Part shown: piece after piece, positions 23,431 to 35,300 of the stretch | Layout: each line of letters opens with the position of its first letter | Numbering within the stretch: position 1 is the first letter of the stretch | Assembly: GCA_037039925.1 (NCBI GenBank) | Contig: JAXRKP010001519.1 | Span: forward strand, 7,501-71,500 | DNA from: Doris montereyensis | Taxonomy: Eukaryota; Mollusca; Gastropoda; Nudibranchia; Dorididae | Reading direction: 5' to 3' | Length of the DNA: 64,000 nucleotides | Position numbers and translations under genes: made by a program | The notes under the pieces: model-generated | Database searches by the model: none | What the model saw: only the letters and a program-made list of their open reading frames with translations | What the model was told of the DNA's origin: nothing

Positions 23431-23732
23431 TAATGTGAAAAGGTGAAAAATTATAATACAAAAGATCCTTAAAAAAGCAACTAAATCAATAAAAAAAAAA
23501 TTAATCCAGTGAATCATCCAACCAACGAACCGATTAATCAACACATCAACAAACCAAACAAGCAGATCCGTCAAAGAAACAATAGAGCGAACAAACAAAC
23601 AAAAGATAAAATAACCAACACAAAATTCCTCTCACAGAAATAGAAAGGATCGAATGGCCCTAATTGATTAATTGAATCTTTGTTTTGGAAGGAGATCAAC
23701 ATTTCAAGATTATCTTTTACTCATGATCCTTT

Positions 23733-23805
<73 letters not shown>

Positions 23806-24155
23806 AATGATGATGATGATAATGATACAAAATGATGATGACGACAACAACAATGATATGCTGGTGATCATGATCATAATATAATGATGATGATTTTGAC
23901 AAGCTTCAAATTGAAACATTGGTGCTCCACATGATTATGATTTATAACAAATGTAAAAAAAACAAAAAACAACTACAGTAATAGATGTCTGATTTAAGGA
24001 CTAGGTCAATGGCTGAAACAAGTAAAGCCGACTACAAACATCTGCCCTTGCTAAAATGAGAGAAAATTTCACAATTTCATAAAATGTATGAATCAAAGGT
24101 TATTGAGCTGACATGCTCGTCGACTAGTGTGTCAAAACAAACTGAGCAGATCGCC
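23430..24155. repeat. Segmental duplication, copy 1 (kelch upstream flank)
   Basis: This block aligns, with gaps, to about 28610-29765. Shared words include acaaacaaacaaa- and gccaaagaaacaat-type runs, gaaaaggat- or gaaaaggacagattt, gagatcaac(a/t)… near a long GAT microsatellite, and caaaacaaactgagc(a/t)gatcgc at the right end. It contains (CTG)n then (GAT)n at about 23731-23890. Confidence 0.65.
23731..23890. repeat. CTG then GAT trinucleotide microsatellite
   Basis: About ten CTG units run directly into more than fifteen GAT units with minor interruptions. The poly-leucine, methionine or histidine frames across it are artefacts. Confidence 0.95.
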
Positions 24156-24162
24156 AGGACTT

Positions 24163-27100
24163 TCTTTTTCTTTCTTTATCATTTCCCATTCTACATTTCA
24201 GTGTATGGGTTCAGATGCCCGAGATGATCTTTCTGCAGGCTGCCCTGTCCTGGCAGTTTCTGTTTCCTTCCAAAAAAGTTAAATTTCTATGCTTCAATGC
24301 CTCTTGTATATCTTCTTTCCACTTTCTCTGAAGTCTACCTTTTGGTCTTTTACCTTGGGCTTTAGCAATGTATACTGATTTAGTTATTATATTGTCATTC
24401 ATTCTGTTTACATGCCCAAACCATCTCAATTGATTTGTTTCTATCTTAGTTTTTATGCCATCTGCTTTGGTTTGATCTCTTATTGTTGTGTTTCTGATTT
24501 TGTCTCTTTTAGTTTTCCTTACTACTACTACTACTACTCTTCTTAGATATTTCATTTCGGCTGCCTGCACTCTACTGTATTCTCTACTGTCTAAGGCCCA
24601 GGTTTCGCTGCCATAGAGGAGTAGAGGAGAGTAGGACAATAAACTGTATTGTATACTGCCATTTTGGTTTTTGTTGACAATTCTTGCTTACCTACAAATG
24701 CTTTTCCTAGATGGTTATTTATTGCACTTGCCTTTTGGATTCTCTGGCTGATTTCTTCTCTTAGTTTTCCCTCTGAGTTAATCATTACTCTTAGATAATT
24801 GTGGCTTTGAACTTGTTCTAAATTCTCCCTGCCCAATTTAAGATTTTGTGTTTTAACTTCCCTAGTTACTAGCATTGTTTTGGTTTTGTTTACATTTACT
24901 CGCATTCCTCTTTTATTTAGTTCATTGTTTATAATGTTGATATTCGACGGAAGGTTACTTTCTGATTTTCCAAATAGAATTAAATCATCGGCAAATGAAA
25001 CTATTGATACATTTACTGGTTTGACTTTCCACATACCTACATTTATTTTCTTCATTTTTGAGGATGCCTTTGCGACTGAATCCATAAATGTGATAAACAA
25101 AAAAGGCCTTAGGATACAATGCTGTCTTACTCCTATATCTACATCAAATTCTGCAGATATTTATTATGTTTCCAGCTATTCTCACTGCACGTTGGTTTAT
25201 TGTAAACACTTTTAATGGCTTCTATTAAATTTTGCTCTACATTGTGTTCTTTTAAAGAATGCCATAGTTCGTCCCTCCTCAGTGTCAATTTTTTTTCTTA
25301 GTCAATAAAACACAGGTGCAAGTCAATGTTTCTCTCAAGGAATTTTTCTATTATTTGTCTAATTGTAAATATGTGGTCTTGTACACTTCTTCCTGGTCTA
25401 AATCCACTCTGATGCTCTTCAATCTGATCCTCTACTCTTTTCCTTAATCTCATTTCCAGTATCCTGGCATGTACTTTTCCTGGAACGCTAAGTAATGATA
25501 TCCCTCTATAGTTTGAGCATTCCATAGTTGATCCTTTCTTATGTATTGGTATTACCGTTCCCCTTTCCCAGTCGTCTGGCACCTGTTTGGACTTCCATGC
25601 TTGTTGGCATATTGCATGTAGTAGATTGTCTGCCTCTCTTCCTTGGTTTTTAATTATTTCTGGATAAACTTGATCTGCTCCTGGGACTTTTCCTAATTTC
25701 ACTTTTCTTATAGTTGTTTGGATTTCTTCCATTGATATATCTACATCTTCAGCTGTCTCCTCTGGATTATTTGTTCCTCTTACTAATTGATATTTACTCT
25801 TTGTTTCATACGTTCTGGAGGGATTATGTAATTGTTGAAAATACTTTCTCCATGTTTCCATGATTTCGCTGTCTTCTTTCATTATTTCTCCTTTGGCATT
25901 CTTAATTTGTCGTATTGGGCATGCTTTGGTCTTTCTCATGCTCTTCATTGCCCCCCAGAACAGCTTTTGATTTCCTTGATAGCTTTCTTGAAGTCTTTAT
26001 CCAAACTCTTCCCATTGTTTTTGTTTTGCTTTCCTCACTTCCTCTTTGGCGATAGTTCTTTTATTCACGTAATCTATCCTATCCTCTGGTCTCTTTGTTT
26101 GCAAGTATTTCTTCCAGTCATCCTTCTTTTCTTTGATCTTAGTCTTGACATTCTCATTCCACCATGCTGTTCTTTTCATATCTACTTTAATTTGTTTCCT
26201 ACCACAGACCTCTTCAGTACAACTAAGGAGTGTTGCTTTATACATCTGCCACTTTTCTTCTATTGTGCTATCATTCAGATCCATCTGTCTTTCACTGATA
26301 AATCTTTTTTATCCTAGATTGGTATATCTGTTTTACTACTGGTTTATTTAGTTTCTCTATTTTGAGTTTAGTAGCTTTTTTCTCTTTCCTTTTCTGTTTG
26401 TTTTCTTCAGTCAGTAATCTCATTTTGGCAATCACTAAGTGGTGATCACTAAATATTTCTGCTTCTCTATTTACTCTTGCATCCAATGTACTGTAAAAAA
26501 AGGGAACTGCTAACTATTATGTAGTCTATAATTGATTTTTCACACCTGTCTTCATTTACTCTTGTAATTTGTGGATATCTTTATGGGGAAAAAGGTGTTG
26601 GCTATTTTCATGTTATTCTTTAGGCAAAAATCTATGAGTCTCTCTCCATTTGGAGAAGTTGTTTCTCTCCTTCTTTACCTATTACTCCTCCTGGCGTTTC
26701 TACATTGTTGCCTACTCTAGCGTTTAAATCTCCTGAAAGCATTAGTTCCTGTTTGGGTTTAAGATTCTCTACAGCTCTTTGTAAATCGTTTTCGAAAATA
26801 TCTTTTTCTTCTTTAGTGGCGTCTTCATTTGGTCCATAAGCTATAAATAATTTAATTTCTCGTCGTTTTGGTTTAATAGTTACCTCTAATAGCCGTGGGC
26901 TTATCAATTTCCAACTTTTCTAGTAGCTTTTCATGCTTGTTATGCACTAGAAGGCCTACTCCTGCTCTAGCTCTACATTTGACATCTACTTCTGAGAAGA
27001 TTAAATTATGATTCGGTCCTACATTTTCTATTCCTTGTCCTTTTTTCTTTGTTTCTGTAATGGCCAAAATATCTACTTTGAATTTTTCCATTTCTTCAAC

Positions 27101-27590
27101 TAATTCTAGCTCTTTTCCATTTATTGCCCTAACGTTCCATGTTCCAAAAATCACAGTCCGTATTCGTTTCCAAGTTCGTATTCGAAAGATCAAGCCGGTT
27201 ATATTATATTTATTTCTCTGAATCTGTTTGGTTTTTAGATAAGCAGGGGATAAGCCCACTGTACCCTAGGTAGATGGTTGGGCTACCACCTTGGGGCCCC
27301 CTACCAGGCCTTGTTATTTTCTGTCATGGTTAACTCCCTTAGCCTTTAGTCATTCAAGACCAGCATGCAAGGCAGCAGGTTGTTATTTTCTGTCAGAGTT
27401 AACCCCCTTAGCCTTTGGTCAACCAAGACTGGACTGCAATGCAGCAGGTTGTTTTCTGTCAGGGTTAATTCCTTAGCCTTTGGTCGTCCAAGACCTGCCT
27501 GCAAGGCAGCAGGAGACTCGTGGAGGACGGGATCATCTACTCCCCGTACATGTGCTTACCTGTCCACTGTCTGGAATCACAAGGACTTCT
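24163..27590 (-). mobile_element. RTE-like LINE retrotransposon, near full length, frame broken
   Basis: On the minus strand the element reads: 5' UTR with about three tandem ~75-bp monomers (27510-27300); apurinic-type endonuclease (FGTWNVRAINGKELELVEEM, then AYGPNED near 26860, SGDLNARVGNN and SDHHLVIAKM); reverse transcriptase (LHAICQQAWKSKQVPDDWE, NYRGISLLSVPGK, HQSGFRPGRSVQDHIF, VSFADDLILFG); and a C-terminal region (LLYGSETWAL, QLRWFGHVNRM, GKRPKGRLQRKWKEDI). It ends in a short AAAG-rich tail at about 24163-24185. Length near 3.4 kb and order fit the RTE/BovB group, an assignment from memory of the family. Frame changes at about 26900, 26640, 26490, 25990, 25200 and 24620 make it non-coding as read. 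A 7-base aggactt at 24156-24162 and 27582-27588 is a possible target-site duplication. Confidence 0.85.
27300..27515 (-). repeat. Tandem monomers in the RTE 5' UTR
   Basis: Three copies of a ~70-80-bp unit containing tttctgtca(t/g)(g/a)gttaa, then ccttagcctttggtc, then aagac(c/t)… and gca(a/t)ggcagcagg. Similar monomers start the second RTE copy at 43158-43325. Tandem 5' monomers often act as LINE promoters in other families; here that is only inference. Confidence 0.75.
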
Positions 27591-27739
27591 GCTAATAAAC
27601 AAGCATAGGAATAGAGAACAGTTTTTTTTTTAAACTGGTCATTTTGACGTCTGTTTTCACAACTGTGTACATCTAAACCTGGATTTACATTATTAACAAT
27701 GCCAGAAACTCGAAAAATAAGGGGACTGCTACAGCAAGG

Positions 27740-28200
27740 GAAACCCGTCTGAATGTCTTTGAGTTTTTAGTCAATGGGTATGACACACTTTATCTGTGAA
27801 CAAGTTTACTGTGAAATTCAGGGAATAGGGAACTATTTGAATCAGAAGAAGTGATGTGTAGTGCCAAATGAATGTTGATGTCCTGAACTTTTGTGGATTG
27901 GGCAAGCCCTCAACTGCTTCTGACAACTACTCCACTGGTCAGAGTTAATTAACACAATACATATAAACTTTCCATTCTTGGGTAATGTAGTAAATAGCTC
28001 GATGATGAGACGTAACAACGGGCTCGTTTTCATGTTTTGGCATCATCGATGCTAAAGACTGCTATGATCTTATTGAAGAAGGAAAAAGGATGCAGAGAAA
28101 AGAATTTAAAAAACAGCATGAAAATGTTCAAAATAAAATTTGTAAAAAGAAGTGTCCATTCATGAAGCAAATCTACTTTAGACCCATGTTGTTTGATTAG
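27740..28200 (-). pseudogene. Duplicated, decayed last exon of the kelch gene
   Basis: Aligns to 16960-17395 across the exon, the sequence beyond its stop, and the start of the intron. Words such as tgtctttgagtttttagtca and gaagaagtgatgtgtagtgc are identical. Deletions and substitutions break the frame (the tail reads NSDQWSSC then diverges). Exons 1-3 of the kelch gene have no counterpart between this exon and the duplicated upstream flank, so the copy lost about 5-6 kb internally. Confidence 0.8.
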
Positions 28201-28994
28201 GTTCAATGTGTATATCTACAGTGGAGACTTGTTGGGATCTGACATATCTGTCCAGTAAATAAAACGGCAAGAAGAGAGACAGATAAATGGTGAGATATTA
28301 TTCAGGAAAATTCAACAACCCTGATGCTGACAAAAATAAAAATAATAATTCAGCAGTTGCTTCCTTCAGTAATGATTGCAGCAAACGAAAGGTTGATATC
28401 TTGATTTTTTTAAATCTAGTGTATTGTGATATCTTATTCTTAATGTGTGCCCCTTCAACCCACCTACCTGACGCTGCTGATAAACAACATATCTCCTACC
28501 TAAACATCTCTTATCATCTACAATTTTGTAATGTAGGCTTATGTATTACACTACATTTTTAAATAACAAGTTTATAATGTTATTTCATTGTATACATAAA
28601 GATAACTGGAATAAATTCAGATACAATGTTAAATAAATTGAGTTTAAAATGACGAATGAAAACAAAAATCAACAAACAAACAAACAAACCAACCAATCTT
28701 CAAACCAGCTAGCCAACTAAACAAAACGGGCAAAGAAACAATTGAGTGAAAAAATCAAAAACAACAAAAGACTTACACCCTTTCTTCCTCACAAAATTGA
28801 AAAGGACAGATTTCGATCGTTAATCTTTAGCTTTGAGTTTGAGAATACACATGCCAATGACCTCGTTACGTGTAAGCTGCCAGGTGACTTCTATGTCTGG
28901 CATTCAAACACATTTTATTTTGTTTTATTTTGAAAAGAGATCAATACTTCAGCTTCCTCTCTTACACTTACACAGACCCTTGGCCAGTGATATT

Positions 28995-29046
28995 GATGGC
29001 GATGGTGGGGTGGTGATGGCGGTGATGGTGGTGATGATAATGATGG

Positions 29047-29081
<35 letters not shown>

Positions 29082-29220
29082 TCGTCTTTGTTGCCGATAC
29101 TGCTGATGGTGAATATGTTGCTCTCGTTGTTGTTGTTGTTGTTGTTTTTGATGATTATGAAGGTGGTAATGACGATGACAACGGCGACGACGATAATGAC
29201 GACGAAGACGATAATAGTGA
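28995..29220. repeat. GAT/GTT/GAC trinucleotide microsatellite
   Basis: Long GAT runs at 29044-29081, a GTT run at 29127-29144 and imperfect GAC or GAT units to 29220. Histidine- or methionine-rich frames over it are artefacts. Confidence 0.9.
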
Positions 29221-29406
29221 AGTATCATAACATAACATCCTTCAAACATAGCCTAGAAAAAATCATCCTCAGGCCTATTACTATTACTAAATTACTAACT
29301 ATAAACAGACACACTCAAATAACACCGCTAACCTACTACACTATCGTGATTATCTTCAAGAATGAAACTGCGACAAGATGGATGGAATGGAATAGAACGG
29401 ATAAAG

Positions 29407-29638
29407 CCGCTTTTCCATGTATACGTAATGCGTGATGCGTAACGTGTGGTGCATACTGCAAAAACAACAATTACAATTTTAAGAAAAAAAAAGGAATTTA
29501 ACAAAGGTGTACCACGCATCACGCACAGAACATCACACATACATATGGAAACATCTTCGTTAAATTTCCATGTTTTTATCGTTTACGCACCACACACCAC
29601 GTAATACGCATCACGCATTTCATACAATGAAAAATCGG
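29407..29638. mobile_element. MITE with ~35-45-bp terminal inverted repeats
   Basis: The left end ccgcttttccatgtatacg then taatgcgtgatgcgtaacg is matched in reverse by the right end (cacgtaatacgcatcacgc then atttcatacaatgaaaaatcgg). Several GCGTGATGCG-like units lie near both ends, a subterminal repeat pattern seen in hAT-like and other MITEs. No coding sequence. The other copy of the segmental duplication lacks it, so it inserted after the duplication or was lost from copy 1. Confidence 0.65.
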
Positions 29639-29790
29639 TATTAGAATAGAGAAAATAATTTCACGAAGTTTATGGATCAAAGTCAAAGGTCAAATACGAG
29701 TATCGTACATGTTTACACCTTGCATTGTAGGTAAGTCAAAAGACCGAAGTCAAAACAAACTGAGCTGATCGCGAGGGTAGGCTATAAATA

Positions 29791-30235
29791 AAATAATATA
29801 GATTCAGATGTATATTCTACATGTATATGCAACAAAAAGAAAAGAGAAAATACCATATGGTGGTTTGATATAATGTCAACCAGTTTAAATGCATTTGGAA
29901 ACTAGATGAATTATTGATTTCCTGTTTTTTAGCTGTAGAGGTTAAATGCCAATTTTTTAATTTATTTTAGAATTTAAGAACGGACCTTCATCCAAATCCA
30001 GCAGATTTTAACACTAGATCTACCGTTAGTGTACTAGATCTAGATCTAGTCTACATCGATACATCTACTAACTTGTCGAGTAAACCACCAAAAACAATAA
30101 CACATTAGTCTCGGCCTCTTATTCAAAGACAGGGGTTATGATATTTTTATATTATTTGTTTGTTGTTTGTTTGAAGTGAACCATGTCTTCTGTGGCGGTG
30201 ATCTCAGGTGAGATATGATCTAGATTTTAATCTTT
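29791..30235. other. Intergenic, AGATCTAG-rich patch
   Basis: No coding signal. Includes several overlapping TCTAGATC words at about 30015-30060 and a partial reverse R130 repeat at about 30155-30215. Confidence 0.4.
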
Positions 30236-30239
30236 ACCA

Positions 30240-30465
30240 GAACTGTTTCTCAGAGCTCAAAAACTTAAATGCTTTGGCCACATCAAACGATATGAAGGTC
30301 CAGGAAATATGATTTTGGAGGGCAAAATGAATGGGAAAAGAAACAGAGGGATGCCATGCAGAAGATGGAAGAGGACATTTTGGAAAAAACAATAGCAGAG
30401 GCAGGAAGAATTGCACAGAACAGAGAGACATTCAGAGGTGTTGTCAAGGATGCAATATCCTAAGG
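30240..30465 (+). mobile_element. 3' end of a second RTE/BovB-like LINE
   Basis: In broken frames the plus strand encodes LKCFGHIKRHEG, NGKRNRGMPCRRWKR and AEAGRIAQNRETFRGVV, the typical C-terminal tail of an endonuclease-reverse transcriptase. Only about 220 bases remain. The sequence differs from the RTE copies at 24 and 43 kb, so it is another family. Confidence 0.65.
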
Positions 30466-30769
30466 GATATATGCTGATGGTGATGACATATTTTTAGAGC
30501 AATCTTTAAAAGCCCTAAAGTTGTGCTCGTGATGTCTCAACTCCCTTTGATATATTTTGGCATTAAATCTTGCCTACATTGGATCAGGGTGTCGGCTTTG
30601 ATCATGAAATACCAGACATACATTTTTCACGTTATTTTTGTGTCCAGTCTGACAACTACAGTCTACTACAATCCACAATACTAAACAATTTGCTTGTCCT
30701 GAAACTGAAAAGTACTGTCACTGTCAGTGCATTGGTTGTTGTAGCTTGTCCTTGATTAGTTGCAGTAGA

Positions 30770-31600
30770 TGGTCTTGATGTCATTGATATCGGGCACATT
30801 CTTCATCCAAATCCTTCAACAAATGTGATCAAGGTGTGACTGATTCTTCTTAAGGATGTTGGTTTTGACATTTAACCAAGACCTCTCGATGGACTGGGTG
30901 TATGCACCTATTGTTGGATCCACATAGTGTTGCTGATGATTGACAATTTGATTCTGAAATCCAAGACTGCTGAGAATGCTGTAGGCTGGCCATTTGTCAG
31001 AATGAATTAAACATCCAGGCTCGTACTCACTTTGAATGATTGATTGGAATCAATGGCGCTCTGTCTCTCTTCAGGACCCAGAACTTCTGGCAATCAATTC
31101 CTTTCTTGAATCCAAAACCTACCGGCCATCAATGTGTCGACCATGGTTGTGGTTGTTTTCCACAAAAGAATCATCAGCAACATCACTGGACTGTTGATCT
31201 CCTGCCAGCTGCCTGCCATGGTTGTATTTTCCGCGGCTAGGAAATCTAATGTCATCGATTTGGATTGGTGCTCATTCTCTACCGATCATCTATACTGGAT
31301 GAAACAATGCTGAAACACAGCTCTTGGCACATGTTGAATCAGTTTACTGTTTTCCTGCAACTTCTGCCCGTGAGAACAACCGCTTGATCCGTTGTCATGT
31401 CAAGGATGAGCATGACAACCAGCTCAATAATGCCTTGCATGAACGTTGCCGTCCCTATCCTCATATTTTATTTCCGAGTTGTCTTAAAATAGCAATGTAC
31501 GCACATATATTCAACGTGTGTCAATTAAGAAGAGAGACAATTTATCGGATACCTACCATGGCAGGATTGCTGATTAATTGCAGATAAGCAGGCCTAGGTG
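30770..31600 (-). pseudogene. Merlin-type (ISXO2/IS1016-like) transposase relic
   Basis: The minus strand encodes, in order: a helix-turn-helix-like region with LILDMTTDQAVVLTGRSC and FNMCQELC near 31460-31330; QIDDIRFPSRGKYNHGRQ near 31265-31215; NNHNHGRHIDGR near 31165; and IHSDKWPAYSILSSLG, VDPTIGAYTQSIERSWLNV near 31010-30860. These are the landmarks of ISXO2-like transposases, including the IDE-type and SDxWxAY catalytic boxes, which in animals belong to Merlin DNA transposons. Frames shift several times and a stop follows HIDGR, so it is inactive. I could not define terminal inverted repeats. Confidence 0.75.
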
Positions 31601-31849
31601 GAGAATTCACGCCATATTGGTCGTTGTTTTGTTTTGATTAGTGGTTTGTTGTTTTTCTTTCACTTGTTTTTTTTTTTTCAAATGTCGACAGTACTTAGTA
31701 CTTTTCTTTAAAATTTTCATTTCGATCATGCAAATGTCACAGACAAGATACTCTTTCCCTTCCTTCATTTTTCATTCCTTTCACCATGCTATCATCATTT
31801 GGCACTTACAGACTACAGCCTTATCCAAAACAACTTGAAATCGTTGACA

Positions 31850-32105
31850 CTGACATTTGAAAAATTGTGAACAGCAAAAGGATCTTTAAGATGAACTGAG
31901 TGCTGTGATCTGCACATGGGACCTCTTTTTTATCATGTGTTTCCAATGGGATTTGTGTTGATACACCTACCCAGATCAGGGGGTGCTGTAGGTGTTGCAT
32001 TTGGAAAAAATTAAGAAAACTTTTTAATCTGCCAGGCTTAGGGTTTGAACCCACAACCTTTTGGTTGAGTGGCTGACAGCTTGCCTCTGAGCTACCAAGT
32101 CCCCG
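31850..32105 (-). mobile_element. tRNA-derived SINE, reverse
   Basis: On the minus strand: ggacttggtagctcagaggc (tRNA-like head), ctcaaccaaaaggttgtggg and ttcaaaccc, then gtaggtgtatcaacac, cagatcacagcactcagttc and aaagatccttttgctg. The head here is the closest to a tRNA in the window, with A-box and B-box matches. It lies just upstream of the first PLGRKT coding exon. Confidence 0.75.
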
Positions 32106-32282
32106 GAATGTTATAGTAACTTTGTCAATTTAATCATTACATAGTCAAATTAGAGCTATTTTATTATTATTTTTCATGGAAATAACTCTTTATGTACTAG
32201 TTCATATTGTTGTCTTTTATTTATAGGTCCACCTACCAGTACCATCTACATTTCAAGTTTTGTGTCAATCTATATCATCAAC

Positions 32283-32363
32283 ATGGGTAGTTTTCTTGGT
32301 AAAACAATGGATGAAAATTTAAAAAAACAGCAGGAATTCATGCTGAAGACCCAGCAACTGCAG
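32283..32363 (+). CDS. PLGRKT: PLGRKT exon 1 (start)
   Basis: The ATG at 32283 opens MGSFLGKTMDENLKKQQEFM, equivalent to the family's N-terminus. The donor is CAG|GTATAC at 32364 and the exon ends in phase 0. An acceptor TTTATTTATAG at 32216-32226 marks a spliced 5' UTR in front of the ATG. Confidence 0.85.
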
Positions 32364-35300
32364 GTATACCATCGTAAATGAAGTTTTAGTATTCATTTTT
32401 TTTTTCTTTATAAATTATAGGGGGGAGAAAGCATCTTGAACGATTTTGTCAAATCCCATTCATCATATCTTATACATGTATTGAGTCATCGTTAAATGTT
32501 TTAGTCTTCAGCAATCATTAATATTCAGTAAAAAAAAAAAGGCTTTGTTTTGGTTTCCATAATGTATTATGATTTCCTTAACTATCAACCCTGTTCTGTT
32601 TCATTTTTAAATTTTAGATGGAACGTCAGTTGGCTATGCAAAATGAGATGCGGGAGAGGCAAACTGCATTTATGATTGCCCGCTCCAGAGACTTCTTTTG
32701 GTTTTGGATCTCCTTGACTCAATTGCTACCATTGATTGACGATAGGGTCAAAAAAAAACGTCTCTAGTTTATATGGGTATTAGTATTAAGTTGAATAATT
32801 ATTTCATTTAGATCTTATTTGTTATAGTCATTTATGTAATACCATTTTCCTATTGATATCCATAAGATACAAAACCATGCAGATTTCAAGTTACACTGAA
32901 TTTTTATATATTTACCTAAGCACAAGAATTAATTTTTAGGAGGAAAAAGTGGAAACAGATTTAAGATCCTTTTAAAAAATTCTACATGAATTTGTTCTTT
33001 TAGGACAGACTGGAACTAATAATAAAAAAGAAGAGCTATAATTTGCAAGGAAAGATAGCACTGTAAGTTTTCAAATTTTTTATGTTTATGTTTGAAATGT
33101 TGAATTTGTATGATAGTTGTTTGGATGGTTAGAAAGTTGAAAGAATCAAAATGATACATATCAATGACTTCTCTTTATTTGATTCTTGTATAATACTATT
33201 ACTAATGTAAGCAACAGTTTCAAAATCAGGTAAGATAACAAACACTACTTCATAGTCACAGTTACACTCACACTCACAGGCTTGAGGGAGGGCCGTGTGG
33301 GTGCAGTAATACCACTAGTTTGTGTGTGTTTGACGTTTGTTGGATGGGAAACGATCAGTGGGTACGATTGGATGGAGCCTAACGTGTGAGGAAGCATTGC
33401 CTGTTTGAATGTATGAATGGAGAGGAAGAGAGTAGAGCAGGGAATGAGGGAGTGGCAATGCAATTTTGCTTGCAATTCAATGTCCAACAATTGGTCAACG
33501 AGTTACAATTGCCCAAGCATGCATTCTTTATTTGGTGTTTGCCGGTGTCTACTGTACCTGTGATTTTAATTGCAATGAAATACATTCATCTAATTCATTC
33601 ATCCATGTCACTTCTACATGTAAACATCAGTACACAGGCATACGTCCTTCACCAATTTAAATTGAAACGGCACACATAGCTCTATAGCTAGATCTGTCAT
33701 ACACTCATTCATTGGAATGGTTTCAAAGAAGAAAAATGCTTTATTACTAGAGATGAAAGCTAGAATAATAGGCTAAGTCGAGAAGAGAGTGAAGACATAT
33801 GTATAACAAAAAATTACATCTCTACAATTACAATGGAACTCAGATGCAACAGAATGTTTTCCCTGATCCCGTCAATCCTGTTGTAAGCAAGTTCCACTGT
33901 ATCAGTATTAGTCAGGTAATTTAAATAGAACTACATTAGAAATTTTGAAACTGCAAAAGTGTAACTGTCTTTCTTTCTTTCTTTATCAGCTCCCATTCTA
34001 CTTCCAGTGTATGGGTTTTAGATGCCCGAAATGATCTTTCTCCAGGCTGCCCTGTCCTGACAGTTTCTGTTTCCTTCCAAAAAGTTAAATTTCTTTGCGT
34101 TAATGCCTCTTTTATATCTTCTTCCTACTTTCTCCGAGGTCTGCCTTTTTGGTCTTTTACCTTGTTTTAGCACTATATACTGATTTAGTTATTCTATTGT
34201 CATTCATTCTGTTAACATGCCCAAGCCATCTCGATTGATTCATTTCTATCTTAGTTTTTATGCCATCTGCTTTGGTTTGATCTCTTATTGTTGTGTTTCT
34301 GATTTTGTCTCTTTTAGTTTTCCCTACTACTCTTCTTAGATATTTCATTTCGGCTGCCTGCACTCTGTTATTCTCTACTGTCTAAGGTTCAGGTTTCACT
34401 GCCATAGAGGAGAGTAGGACAATAAACTGTGTTGTATATGCCATTTTGGTTTTTGTTGACAATTCTTGTTTACCTACAAATGCCTTTCCTAGATGGTTAT
34501 ATATTGCACTTGCTTTTTGGATTCTCTGGCTGATTTCTTCTCTTACTTTTCCTCTGAGTTAATCATTACTCCTAAGTAACTGTAGCTTTGAACTTGTTCT
34601 AAATTCTCCCTGCCTAATTTAAGATTTTGTGTTTTAGCTTCCCTAGTTACTAGCATTGTTTTGCTTTTCTGTAACTGTAACAAATCAAATAGAAGATCTC
34701 AAAAACAAATGCTTCATATTATTCAATAAAGGCAATGATTTGGATTAGAGTGAAAAATAATGACCTTCTATTCTATATCTTTTTGTGTTTGTTCAATATT
34801 TTCTTCTTTGTTCTTCCCTTCAATTAGGAGCTTCAAACTTATTTTCAATTGAGTACTGTGATGATCAAACCAAAGGAAGATGATCAAAATTTATCTTATT
34901 TTGCACTGTGTAATTCACATCTTCGTCAACAGGGCATTGAAAGGAAAGAAGTATGGTTTACTGCTGCCTTTGATACCCTTAAGTTTTATAACAACATATC
35001 AATGGGACATGGCGTATGGACCAAAGATCAATCGTATCAGAGGTAATACACATACATGTGCACTTTGTTGTAGACTCTATAGTCATATGTTCAGTGATTT
35101 GTATAAAATATTAAAGATTTTTTTGCATAAAACCTTTCATGTAACACTCAATTATATGTAAACACTAATCATCACTAAAATGAAGAGTCCTTAGGACACA
35201 TAACATTTTGGTGCATTAAATGATAAATCATAGTTTATGAATAGCCAATCTCAGGTATAAATCCTCCTAGGGTTTAGTCTGATCTAGACATTGTGTTTGC

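Larger units (their letters stand above)
28610..29790. repeat. Segmental duplication, copy 2 (kelch upstream flank)
   Basis: Counterpart of 23430-24155, with its own GAT/GTT microsatellite block at about 28995-29220 and an extra MITE at 29407-29638. It ends near agtcaaaacaaactgagctg, the same border as copy 1, where copy 1 carries the RTE element. Confidence 0.65.

Noticed and set aside
23672..23919. Poly-leucine, poly-methionine, poly-histidine and poly-isoleucine frames
   Set aside because: CTG and GAT microsatellite artefacts.
25832..26351. Hydrophobic plus-strand frames of 72-161 residues
   Set aside because: Antisense shadows of the minus-strand RTE reverse transcriptase and linker; apparent membrane segments come from the complement of lysine-rich coding sequence.
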